Shown here: one piece after another, positions 49,227 through 56,677 of the stretch
How the letters are laid out: every line of letters begins with the position of its first letter
How positions within the stretch are numbered: the stretch's first letter is position 1
Source of the DNA: JALZEG01 sp035942255
GTDB lineage: Bacteria > Actinomycetota > CADDZG01 > WHSQ01
DNA length: 64,000 nt
Assembly (NCBI GenBank): GCA_035942255.1
Contig: DASZDG010000141.1
Location: forward strand, 62,001 to 126,000
Direction: 5' to 3'
Notes under the pieces: generated by a model
What the model saw: the letters and a program-made list of their open reading frames with translations, nothing else
Databases searched by the model: none
What the model was told of the DNA's origin: nothing
Translations under genes and position numbers: made by a program

Positions 49227-50254
49227 GGGCGATCGGCGAGACGGCGGCCCCCGGGGCGCGCGGCCTGGCGAGGCCGCGGCTCGGCTTCCTGGGCGCGGGC
49301 TGGATCGGGCGGAACCGGCTGCGGTCGGTCGCGGCGACCGGCCTCGCCGAGATCGCCGTCGTCGGGGACGCGGTCGCGGAGGCCGCCGCGGAGGCCGCGG
49401 CCGAGACCGGCTGCGACGCGACGTGCACGACGCTCGACGAGATGCTCGCCCACGACCTCGACGGCGTCGTGATCGCAACGCCGAGCGCGCTGCACGCGGC
49501 ACAGTGCCTGCAGGCCCTCGAGGCCGGGCTCCCGGTCTTCTGTCAGAAGCCGCTGACGCGCACCGCGGCCGAGGCGCACGGCGTGGTCGACGCTGCGCGC
49601 GCCCGCGACCTCCTTCTCGGCGTCGATCTCTGCTACCGGCACGTGCGCGCGTCGCAGGCGGTGAAGGCGCTGGTGGACGGCGGCGAGCTGGGGACGGTCT
49701 ACGCGCTCGACCTCGTGTTCCACAACGCGTACGGCCCCGACAAGGCGTGGGCGCAGGACCCGCGGCTCGCGGGAGGGGGCTGCGTCATCGATCTCGCGAC
49801 GCACCTCCTGGACCTCGCGCTGTGGCTGACGGGCACGGAGGTCGTCGCGGCCGCGGCGCGGCTCTACCGGGACGGGCGGCGCCTCGCGCCGGGCGCGGAC
49901 GAGCTCGAGGACCACGCGACGGCCGAGCTCGAGCTGGCGAACGGCGCGTCCGTACGCCTTGCGTGCTCCTGGTACTGGGACGGGGGCCGCGACGCGGACA
50001 TCGCGGCTCGCGTCTACGGCAGTGACGGAGCGGCCGCGGTCGTGAACGTCGACGGCTCGTTCTACGAGTTCCGGGGCGAGCGCTACCGCGGCACGCAGAC
50101 GGAGGTCCTCGTCGACGGTGCGGACCAATGGGGGCCGCGGGCGATCGTCTCGTGGGTGCGGGGTCTGCAGGAGGGCGGGACGTTCGACGACTCGGCGTCC
50201 GCGTACGTCGCGCTCGCGGAGGCGGTAGACCGCGTCTACGGGAGGACTCGGTGA
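49223..50254 (+). CDS. Gfo/Idh/MocA-family NAD(P)-dependent oxidoreductase
   Basis: The 343-residue protein starts at a GTG overlapping the dehydrogenase stop. Rossmann domain: RLGFLGAGWIGRNRLRSVAA; then DGVVIATPSALHAAQCLQAL and VFCQKPLTRTAAEAHGVVDA, where the QKP motif carries the conserved catalytic Lys of the family. The C-terminal domain includes GVDLCYRHVRASQ and GGGCVIDLATHLLDLALWL with the catalytic Asp/His pair. Members oxidise or reduce sugars, nucleotide sugars and inositols. Its position in a glycan cluster suggests sugar-nucleotide modification. Confidence 0.92.
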   Translation: MRAIGETAAPGARGLARPRLGFLGAGWIGRNRLRSVAATGLAEIAVVGDAVAEAAAEAAAETGCDATCTTLDEMLAHDLDGVVIATPSALHAAQCLQALEAGLPVFCQKPLTRTAAEAHGVVDAARARDLLLGVDLCYRHVRASQAVKALVDGGELGTVYALDLVFHNAYGPDKAWAQDPRLAGGGCVIDLATHLLDLALWLTGTEVVAAAARLYRDGRRLAPGADELEDHATAELELANGASVRLACSWYWDGGRDADIAARVYGSDGAAAVVNVDGSFYEFRGERYRGTQTEVLVDGADQWGPRAIVSWVRGLQEGGTFDDSASAYVALAEAVDRVYGRTR

Positions 50255-51318
50255 GCGTCCTGATGACCGCGGACAACCTGGGCGGGGTGTGGACGCACGC
50301 GCTCGACCTCGTGCGCGGGCTCGCGCCGCTGGGGGCCGAGGTGTCGCTGGCGGTGATGGGCGACCCGTTGACGGAAGAGCAGCGTGCGGAGCTGGAGCGC
50401 ACCCCGCTGCGATCGTGGCACGCGCTCGACTGCCGGCTCGAATGGATGCCCGAGCCGTGGGACGACGTGGACCGTTCGGGCGAGTGGCTGCGGGACGTCG
50501 CCGCGGAGGTGCGGCCGGACCTCGTCCACGTGAACGGCTACGCACACGCGGCCCCCGGGTGGCGTGCGCCGGTCGTGCTGGGAGCGCACTCGTGCGTGGT
50601 GTCGTGGTGGCGTGCCGTCAAGGGTCACGTCCCCGGCGACCTCGCCGAGTACTCGCGCCGCGTGACGGAAGGCCTTCACGCGGCGGACGCCGTCGTCGCG
50701 CCGACGCGCTGGATGCTCGAGTCGCTGACCGAGAGCTACGGCTGGTCGGGCCGCGGCGCGGTCGTGCCGAACGGGCGCGGCGGGACGTTCACGCCGCGTC
50801 CGAAGGAGCCTCTGGTCGTCACGATCGGACGCGTGTGGGACGACGCCAAGAATGTCGCGGCGCTCGACGCAGTCGCGGGCGACGTCCCCTGCGAGCTCGT
50901 AGTCGTCGGTTCGGGCGTCCATCCCGCGTCGGGAGCGCAGACGGCGGCGCACCACGCCGGCCGCATGCCGCCGCACGAGATCGCGGAGCTGCTGGGGCGC
51001 GCGGCGATCTTCGCGGAGCCGGCGCGCTACGAGCCGTTCGGCCTCGCGGCTCTGGAGGCCGGGCTCGCCGGCTGCGCGCTCGTGCTCGGAGACATCCCGA
51101 GCCTGCGCGAGGTGTGGGGCGACGCAGCGGTGTTCGTCGCGCCCGACGACCACGCCGCTCTGCGCGACGCGCTGGCGCGTTTGGCGAGCGATCCCGCCGA
51201 GTGCACCTCGTGGGGCGACCGGGCGCGGGAGCGCGCTACCGGATACACGCTCGACCGGATGGCCGCGGGATACGACGCGCTCTATCGTTCGGTGGCGCGG
51301 GAGCCGGTCGCGCCGTGA
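50251..51318 (+). CDS. GT4-type glycosyltransferase (GT-B fold)
   Basis: The 355-residue protein starts at GTG 50251 overlapping the previous stop. Opening VSVLMTADNLGGVWTHALDL is the usual GT4 donor-side start. APTRWMLESLTESYGW, VVPNGRGGTFTP, VVTIGRVWDDAKNVA and the C-terminal EPARYEPFGLAALEAGLAGC (the E-x7-E motif of GT4) identify the nucleotide-sugar binding half. It transfers a sugar to an acceptor at the cytoplasmic face; donor and acceptor are unknown. It precedes the three CgeB-like genes. Confidence 0.9.
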   Translation: MSVLMTADNLGGVWTHALDLVRGLAPLGAEVSLAVMGDPLTEEQRAELERTPLRSWHALDCRLEWMPEPWDDVDRSGEWLRDVAAEVRPDLVHVNGYAHAAPGWRAPVVLGAHSCVVSWWRAVKGHVPGDLAEYSRRVTEGLHAADAVVAPTRWMLESLTESYGWSGRGAVVPNGRGGTFTPRPKEPLVVTIGRVWDDAKNVAALDAVAGDVPCELVVVGSGVHPASGAQTAAHHAGRMPPHEIAELLGRAAIFAEPARYEPFGLAALEAGLAGCALVLGDIPSLREVWGDAAVFVAPDDHAALRDALARLASDPAECTSWGDRARERATGYTLDRMAAGYDALYRSVAREPVAP

Positions 51319-52397
51319 GGATCGTCCTGTTCTGTCACTCGCTCGTCTCCGACTGGAACCACGGCAACGCCCACTTCCTGCGCGGCGTCGTGCGCGAGCT
51401 CGAGGGCCGCGGCCACGACGTCGTCGTCTACGAGCCTGCCGGGGGCTGGAGCAGGAGCGCTCTGGTCCGTGACCACGGCGAGGCGGCGGTCACGGCGTTC
51501 CACGACGCGTTCCCGGCCCTGCGGAGCACGGAATACGACCTCGCCACGCTCGACCTCGACGCAGCGCTCGACGGTGCGGACCTGGTGCTCGTCCACGAGT
51601 GGAACGACCCGCAGCTCGTCGCTGCCGCCGGCACGCACCGTGCCTCCCATGACTATCGCCTCCTGTTCCACGACACGCATCACCGCGCGGCGACGCGGCC
51701 CGCGGACATGGCGGCGTTCGACCTCTCCGGCTACGACGGCGTGCTCGCGTTCGGCGAAGTCATCCGCCGCATCTACCTCGACAACGGGTGGGCGCGCCGC
51801 GTGTGGACGTGGCACGAGGCCGCCGACACGCGCACGTTCCACCCTCTTCCGGACGTCGAGCCGAGCGGTGACGTCGCGTGGGTCGGGAACTGGGGGGACG
51901 ACGAACGCACCCGGGAGCTCGAGGACTACCTGCTGGGTCCCGTGAAGGCACTCGCGCTGAGCGGCGTCGTCCACGGCGTCCGGTACCCGCCGAGGGGGAA
52001 GGCCGCAGTCGCGGCCGCGGGGCTCGACTTCCGCGGGTGGATCGCGAACCACCGCGTCCCGGAGGTCTTCGCAGCGCACCGCGTCACGGTCCACGTCCCG
52101 CGCCGGCCGTACGTCCGGCTGCTCCCCGGCATCCCGACGATCCGCGTGTTCGAGGCCCTCGCGTGCGGGATCTCGCTCGTCTGTGCGGCTTGGGAGGACG
52201 CCGAAGGGCTGTTCGAGGCCGGGCGCGACTACCTCGTCGCGCGGGACGGCGAGGAGATGACGACCCACCTGAAGAGCGTCGTGAACGAGCCGGAGCTCGC
52301 ACGGGACCTGTCGGAGCACGGGCTTGCGACGATCCGCGCGCGGCACACGTGCGCGCACCGGGTCGACGAGCTCATGGCCGTCTACGAGGAGCTCTAG
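51315..52397 (+). CDS. CgeB-type glycosyltransferase, copy 1
   Basis: The 360-residue GT-B protein starts at GTG 51315 overlapping the previous stop. Opening: RIVLFCHSLVSDWNHGNAHF, LRGVVRELEGRGHDVVVYEP. The donor half contains VAWVGNWGDDERTRELEDYL, PGIPTIRVFEALACGISLVC and EAGRDYLVARDGEEM, the pattern of the CgeB / glycosyltransferase-1_2 group named after the Bacillus spore-coat maturation protein. It is the most divergent of the three tandem copies, with a different mid-region (LLFHDTHHRAATRPADMAAF). Confidence 0.83.
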   Translation: MRIVLFCHSLVSDWNHGNAHFLRGVVRELEGRGHDVVVYEPAGGWSRSALVRDHGEAAVTAFHDAFPALRSTEYDLATLDLDAALDGADLVLVHEWNDPQLVAAAGTHRASHDYRLLFHDTHHRAATRPADMAAFDLSGYDGVLAFGEVIRRIYLDNGWARRVWTWHEAADTRTFHPLPDVEPSGDVAWVGNWGDDERTRELEDYLLGPVKALALSGVVHGVRYPPRGKAAVAAAGLDFRGWIANHRVPEVFAAHRVTVHVPRRPYVRLLPGIPTIRVFEALACGISLVCAAWEDAEGLFEAGRDYLVARDGEEMTTHLKSVVNEPELARDLSEHGLATIRARHTCAHRVDELMAVYEEL

Positions 52398-53483
52398 ATG
52401 AAGATCGCATTCTTCGGTTCGAGCCTGGTGTCCGCGTACTGGAACGGCGCCTGCACCTACTACAGGGGCATCGTCCGCGCCCTCGCCGAGCGCGGCCACG
52501 AGGTGACGTTCTACGAGCCCGACATCCTCGACCGCCAGGCGCACCGTGACATCCCGGACCCCGAGTGGGCGACGGTCGTGGTCTACGCGGCGGAGAGCGA
52601 GGACGACGTCGCCGCCACGGTCGAGCGAGCCGCGGGGGCCGACCTGATCGTGAAGGCCAGCGGCGTCGGCGCGTTCGACGACGTGCTCGAGCGCGCGACC
52701 CTCGACGTCGCCGGCAACGTCTCGCTGTGCGCGTTCTGGGACGTGGACGCCCCCGCGACGCTCGCGCGCATGGAGGGCGATGCAGACGACGCGTTGCGCA
52801 AGCTGGTCCCGAGCTACGACCTCGTGCTCACGTACGGCGGCGGCGACCCGGTCGTGCGGCGATACGAAGCGCTCGGCGCCCGCGCCTGCGTCCCGATCTA
52901 CAACGCCCTCGACCCGTCGACCCACTTCCCGGCCGCGCCCGACCCCCGGTTCCGCGCCGACCTCTCGTTCCTCGGCAACCGCCTGCCGGACCGCGAGGCC
53001 CGCGTCGAGGAGTTCTTCTTCCGCGCGGTCGAGATGACGCCGGGTCGCTCGTTCCTCCTCGGCGGCGCCGGGTGGGACGACCGCGTCGGAGCGCCGAACC
53101 TGACCTACCGCGGGCACGTCTCGCCGCAGGACCACAACACGTTCAACTGCTCCGCAACCGCCGTCCTGAACGTCAGCCGCGAGTCGATGGCGGCGAACGG
53201 GTTCTCGCCGGCGACGCGCGTATTCGAGGCCGCGGGGGCCGGGGCCTGCCTGATCACGGACTTCTGGGAGGGGATCGAGACGTTCCTCGAGCCGGGGGCC
53301 GAGGTGCTCGTCGCCCGCGACGGAGCCGAGGTCGCCGCGGCCCTCGAGTCGCTCACCCCCGAGCGGGCGCGTTCGATCGGCGACGCGGCCCGTGACCGGA
53401 TCCTCGCGGAGCACACGTACGCGCACCGGGCCGCGGAGCTCGAGGCGCTGCTCGACGCGACCGCGCGGGCGGGCGCTCGATGA
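52398..53483 (+). CDS. CgeB-type glycosyltransferase, copy 2
   Basis: The 361-residue protein starts at ATG 52398 directly after the TAG of copy 1. Opening: IAFFGSSLVSAYWNGACTYY, RALAERGHEVTFYEPD. Later: YDLVLTYGGGDPVVRRYEAL, DLSFLGNRLPDREARVEEFF, FNCSATAVLNVSRESMAANG and RVFEAAGAGACLITDFWEGI, then EHTYAHRAAELEAL. It is clearly paralogous to copy 3. Donor and acceptor cannot be read from sequence. Confidence 0.86.
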   Translation: MKIAFFGSSLVSAYWNGACTYYRGIVRALAERGHEVTFYEPDILDRQAHRDIPDPEWATVVVYAAESEDDVAATVERAAGADLIVKASGVGAFDDVLERATLDVAGNVSLCAFWDVDAPATLARMEGDADDALRKLVPSYDLVLTYGGGDPVVRRYEALGARACVPIYNALDPSTHFPAAPDPRFRADLSFLGNRLPDREARVEEFFFRAVEMTPGRSFLLGGAGWDDRVGAPNLTYRGHVSPQDHNTFNCSATAVLNVSRESMAANGFSPATRVFEAAGAGACLITDFWEGIETFLEPGAEVLVARDGAEVAAALESLTPERARSIGDAARDRILAEHTYAHRAAELEALLDATARAGAR

Positions 53484-54559
53484 AGGTCACGTTCCTCGGC
53501 CTGTCGATCACGTCGTCGTGGGGGAACGGCCACGCGACGAACTACCGCGCGCTCGTGAAGGCGCTGGCCGAGCGCGGGCACGACGTCGTCTTCCTCGAGC
53601 GCGACGTGCCGTGGTACGCGTCGCATCGGGATCTCCCGCGGCCCCCACACGGACGCACGTTCCTCTACTCGTCGCTCGACGAGCTGCGGAGCGACCTCGC
53701 GGAGCACGTCGCCTCGGCCGGCCTCGTCGTCGTCGGCTCGTTCGTGCCCGACGGCGTAGCGGTCGGGCAGTGGGTCCTCGACGCGGCGCGGGGCGTCACC
53801 GCGTTCTACGACATCGACACGCCGGTGACGCTCGAGAAGCTCGAGCAAGGCGACTACGAGTACCTCTCCCCGGAACTCGTCGCCGGCTACGACCTCTACC
53901 TCTCGTTCACCGGGGGGCCGGTCCTCGAGGTGATCCGTACCGGCTACGGCGCGGCGCGGCCGCGGCCGTTCTACTGCCTGGTGGACGCATCCGAGTACCG
54001 GCCGGAGGCCGCCGAGACGCGCTGGGACCTCGGCTACCTCGGCACGTACAGCGACGACCGCCAGCCGGCCGTAGACCGCCTGCTGGTCGAGCCCGCGCGC
54101 CGCATGCCGGAGGCGCGGTTCGCAGTCGCAGGCCCCCAGTACCCGGAGACGATCGAGTGGCCCGGCAACGTCGAGCGCATCGACCACCTGCCGCCGGGGG
54201 AGCACCGCCGCTTCTACAACTCGCAGCGGTTCACCCTCAACGTGACCAGGGAGCAGATGGTGCGGACCGGCTACGCTCCGAGCGTGAGGCTCTTCGAGGC
54301 CGCCGCATGCGGCGTGCCGATCGTCTCGGACTGGTGGGAGGGCCTGGACGCGTTCTTCGTGCCGGGCTCCGAGATCCTGATCGCCCGTGACTCCGGTGAC
54401 GTCGTCCGGTACCTCCGCGACGTGAGCGACGACGAGCGGCGCTCGATCGCGGAGGCCGCCAGACGACGAGTGCTCGCGGAACACACGGCGGAGCGGCGCG
54501 CCGAGGAGCTCGAGGCGCACGCCGCCGAGGCCGCGGGAGTGCGCGGGGCGGTCTCGTGA
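53480..54559 (+). CDS. CgeB-type glycosyltransferase, copy 3
   Basis: The 359-residue protein starts at an ATG overlapping the stop of copy 2. Opening: VTFLGLSITSSWGNGHATNY, RALVKALAERGHDVVFLERD. It shares with copy 2 the blocks LGYLGTYSDDRQPAVDRLLV, FTLNVTREQMVRTGYAPSVR, LFEAAACGVPIVSDWWEGLD and AEHTAERRAEELEA. Tandem, non-identical copies suggest sequential addition of several sugars. Its TGA overlaps the GTG of the methyltransferase. Confidence 0.86.
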   Translation: MKVTFLGLSITSSWGNGHATNYRALVKALAERGHDVVFLERDVPWYASHRDLPRPPHGRTFLYSSLDELRSDLAEHVASAGLVVVGSFVPDGVAVGQWVLDAARGVTAFYDIDTPVTLEKLEQGDYEYLSPELVAGYDLYLSFTGGPVLEVIRTGYGAARPRPFYCLVDASEYRPEAAETRWDLGYLGTYSDDRQPAVDRLLVEPARRMPEARFAVAGPQYPETIEWPGNVERIDHLPPGEHRRFYNSQRFTLNVTREQMVRTGYAPSVRLFEAAACGVPIVSDWWEGLDAFFVPGSEILIARDSGDVVRYLRDVSDDERRSIAEAARRRVLAEHTAERRAEELEAHAAEAAGVRGAVS

Positions 54560-55365
54560 CGCTCCAGTCGATGGGGCGGCCCGACCTCGCGGACGACCCG
54601 GTCTCGCGGCGGATCGCCGAGCTCGCGCCGTGGTTCCACAACCTGCACCTCCCCTCGGGACACGAGACCGCACCCGACCACCCTCTGGGCGACTTCCCCT
54701 CGTTCAAGTGGGCGCAGCTCGCGCCCGTCATCCCGGGGGACCTCGGCGGGTGGAGCGTCCTCGACATCGGGTGCAACGCGGGCTACTACTCGTTCGCGCT
54801 GGCGGGCCGCGGGGCCGACGTCGTCGGGATCGACCTCGACCCCCACTACCTCCGTCAGGCGAGGTGGGCGGCCGAGCACGTCGAGGTGGAAGGAAGCGTC
54901 CGCTTCGAGCAGATGCACATCTACGACCTGGCGCACGTCGACGACCGCTTCGACCTCGTGCTGTTCCTGGGCGTGCTGTACCACCTGCGCTACCCGCTGC
55001 TCGCGCTCGACATCCTGGCGGAGAAGGTCGACCGGATGCTCGTCGTGCAGACGCTGACGATGCCGGGGGACGAGACGCTCGAGCCGCCCGACGACCTCGG
55101 CATCGACGCGCGCGAGGCGATGCTCGACCCGGGGTGGCCGAAGATGGCGTTCATCGAGAGGTCGCTGGCGAACGACCCCACGAACTGGTGGGCGCCGACG
55201 GAGGCCTGCGTGGAGGCGATGCTGCGCTCGACCGGCATGCGAGTAGTCGAGCGGCCGGGTCACGAGATGTTCGTGTGCGAGCCGGGGCCCGATGCCGGGC
55301 GGGGGGCGGCGAGCGCCGAGCTGGGGGCCGCGACGGGCCGCCGCGAGCTACGGGCGCACGACTAG
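54556..55365 (+). CDS. SAM-dependent methyltransferase (TIGR04290-like)
   Basis: The 269-residue class I methyltransferase starts at a GTG overlapping copy 3. SAM motif I is WSVLDIGCNAGYYSFALAGR and the acidic residue follows in VVGIDLDPHYLRQARWA; motif IV is FDLVLFLGVLYHLRYPLLAL. The N-terminal WFHNLHLPSGHETAPDHPLG and C-terminal FIERSLANDPTNWWAPTEAC are what I recall from the TIGR04290 family, which also sits near CgeB and glycosidase genes; this recall is unverified. It probably methylates a sugar hydroxyl or a glycan end. A tiny membrane-protein gene starts directly after its stop. Confidence 0.85.
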   Translation: MTLQSMGRPDLADDPVSRRIAELAPWFHNLHLPSGHETAPDHPLGDFPSFKWAQLAPVIPGDLGGWSVLDIGCNAGYYSFALAGRGADVVGIDLDPHYLRQARWAAEHVEVEGSVRFEQMHIYDLAHVDDRFDLVLFLGVLYHLRYPLLALDILAEKVDRMLVVQTLTMPGDETLEPPDDLGIDAREAMLDPGWPKMAFIERSLANDPTNWWAPTEACVEAMLRSTGMRVVERPGHEMFVCEPGPDAGRGAASAELGAATGRRELRAHD

Positions 55366-55494
55366 ATGCTGGCCGCTCTGGCCGGAGCGTCCGGGGCAGG
55401 GCCCGTAGGCCCGACGATCGAGGGCGCGAACCTCCTGCTGTTCCTGCTCGTGCTCGGCGCCGTCGTCTGGGGCATCGTCCGGTTCAAACGGTAG
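55366..55494 (+). CDS. Tiny membrane protein (42 aa) at the end of the glycan operon
   Basis: TAG of the methyltransferase is directly followed by ATG 55366 (TAGATG), so this 42-residue protein is probably translated by re-initiation. It has a Gly/Ala-rich start (LAALAGASGAGPVGP), one hydrophobic helix (NLLLFLLVLGAVVWGIV) and a cationic end (RFKR), giving a predicted N-out orientation. No double-glycine leader is evident. Its last 11 nt overlap the convergent GH1 gene. Function unknown. Confidence 0.55.
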   Translation: MLAALAGASGAGPVGPTIEGANLLLFLLVLGAVVWGIVRFKR

Positions 55495-56677
55495 CCCTCT
55501 GCGGCCCCCGCAGGGCCCCCGTGCGCGCCACCTCGCCCAGCCAGCGCGCGCTCGGCCGCGGCCTCCGCTCCAGCGTCGACCGGTCCACCTCCAGCAGCCC
55601 GAACGCGGGGGCATAGCCGTAGTTCCACTCGAAGTTGTCCATCAGCGTCCAGTAGAAGTAGCCGCGTACGTCGATGCCGGACTCGATGCAGCGGTGCAGC
55701 CCCCGCAACGCGCCGTCGACGAACGCGATCCGGCGCGCATCGTCGAAGGTCGCGATCCCGTTCTCGGTCACGAGCACCGGCAGCCCCGTGAGGTCCCACG
55801 CGCGACGCACGGTCGCCTCCAGTGCCTCCGGCCAGTGCTCGTATCCCATCCCGGTGCGCTCGACCCCGTCCTCGGGGGCCAGGAATCCCTCCGGCCCCAC
55901 GCGGTGGCGCGTGTACGTGTTGACGCCGACGAAGTCGTCGCCGGCCGCGGCCCCCAGGAAGACGTCCTCGCGCAGCGCGCGGATTGCGTCGCGCTCGGCC
56001 TCGCCGCCCGGCGTCGCCTGCCAGTCCGCCATCGCGAGCGCGAGCCCCACTTGCGCGTCCGTGCGCGCCCGCACGACGTCGCGCGCCCGCGCGTGCGCCT
56101 CGACGAACGCGTCCGTCACCCTGACCCTCGCCTCCCGGTCCCGGCGTGCCGGCGGGAACACCGCGTCCTCGTATCCCAGCAGCGCCACGATGTTCGGCTC
56201 GTTCAACGTCACCGCCCAGCGCAGCAGCGGCGCGAGCGCGTCGCACATCCACCCGCAGAAGCGAGCGAACGCCTCCGGCAGCCCCGGGTCCTCCCAGCCC
56301 CCTCGCTCCGCGGCCCAGCGCGGGAGCGTGAAGTGGTTGAACGTCACGACGGGCTCGAGCCCGAGCCGCCGGCACTCCGACGCGACCGCGACGTAGTGCG
56401 CGACCTCGTCGGGAGCGACGTCGCCCTCCCGCGGCTCCACGCGCGACCACTCGACCGAGAAGCGGTAGGCGCCGAACCCGAGCGCCGCGAGCGTCGCCAG
56501 GTCCTCGGGGTAGCGGTTGTAGTGGTCGCACGCGATGCCGCACACCTCCGCGCACGTGGTCTCCGCCGCCCTCTCCCACTCGTGCCAGTCGGCCCGGACG
56601 TTGCCGCCCTCGACCTGGTAGGCGGACGTCGCGGCACCCCAGAGGAACTCCCGGGGGAACCGGAGGGCTTCGGTCAG
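55484..56677 (-). CDS. GH1 beta-glycosidase, apparently starting with CTG
   Basis: The 397-residue GH1 protein begins LTEALRFPREFLWGAATSAY. Acid/base Glu is in AVTLNEPNIVALLGYE and nucleophile Glu in PVLVTENGIATFDD. YRFSVEWSRVEPREG and YFYWTLMDNFEWNYGYAPAF are standard GH1 blocks. It is somewhat short for GH1. No ATG, GTG or TTG occurs in frame before the homologous region; CTG at 56677 overlaps the ABC-exporter stop as CTGA, imitating the ATGA/GTGA junctions of this genome, so I take it as the start. It likely trims or transfers beta-linked sugars of the cluster product. Confidence 0.85.
   Translation of the reverse strand: MTEALRFPREFLWGAATSAYQVEGGNVRADWHEWERAAETTCAEVCGIACDHYNRYPEDLATLAALGFGAYRFSVEWSRVEPREGDVAPDEVAHYVAVASECRRLGLEPVVTFNHFTLPRWAAERGGWEDPGLPEAFARFCGWMCDALAPLLRWAVTLNEPNIVALLGYEDAVFPPARRDREARVRVTDAFVEAHARARDVVRARTDAQVGLALAMADWQATPGGEAERDAIRALREDVFLGAAAGDDFVGVNTYTRHRVGPEGFLAPEDGVERTGMGYEHWPEALEATVRRAWDLTGLPVLVTENGIATFDDARRIAFVDGALRGLHRCIESGIDVRGYFYWTLMDNFEWNYGYAPAFGLLEVDRSTLERRPRPSARWLGEVARTGALRGPQRATV

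Noticed and set aside
46017..49502. A 1161-residue minus-strand open frame under the epimerase and dehydrogenase genes.
   Set aside because: Arg/Ala-rich shadow of strongly coding plus-strand genes; no recognisable motif.
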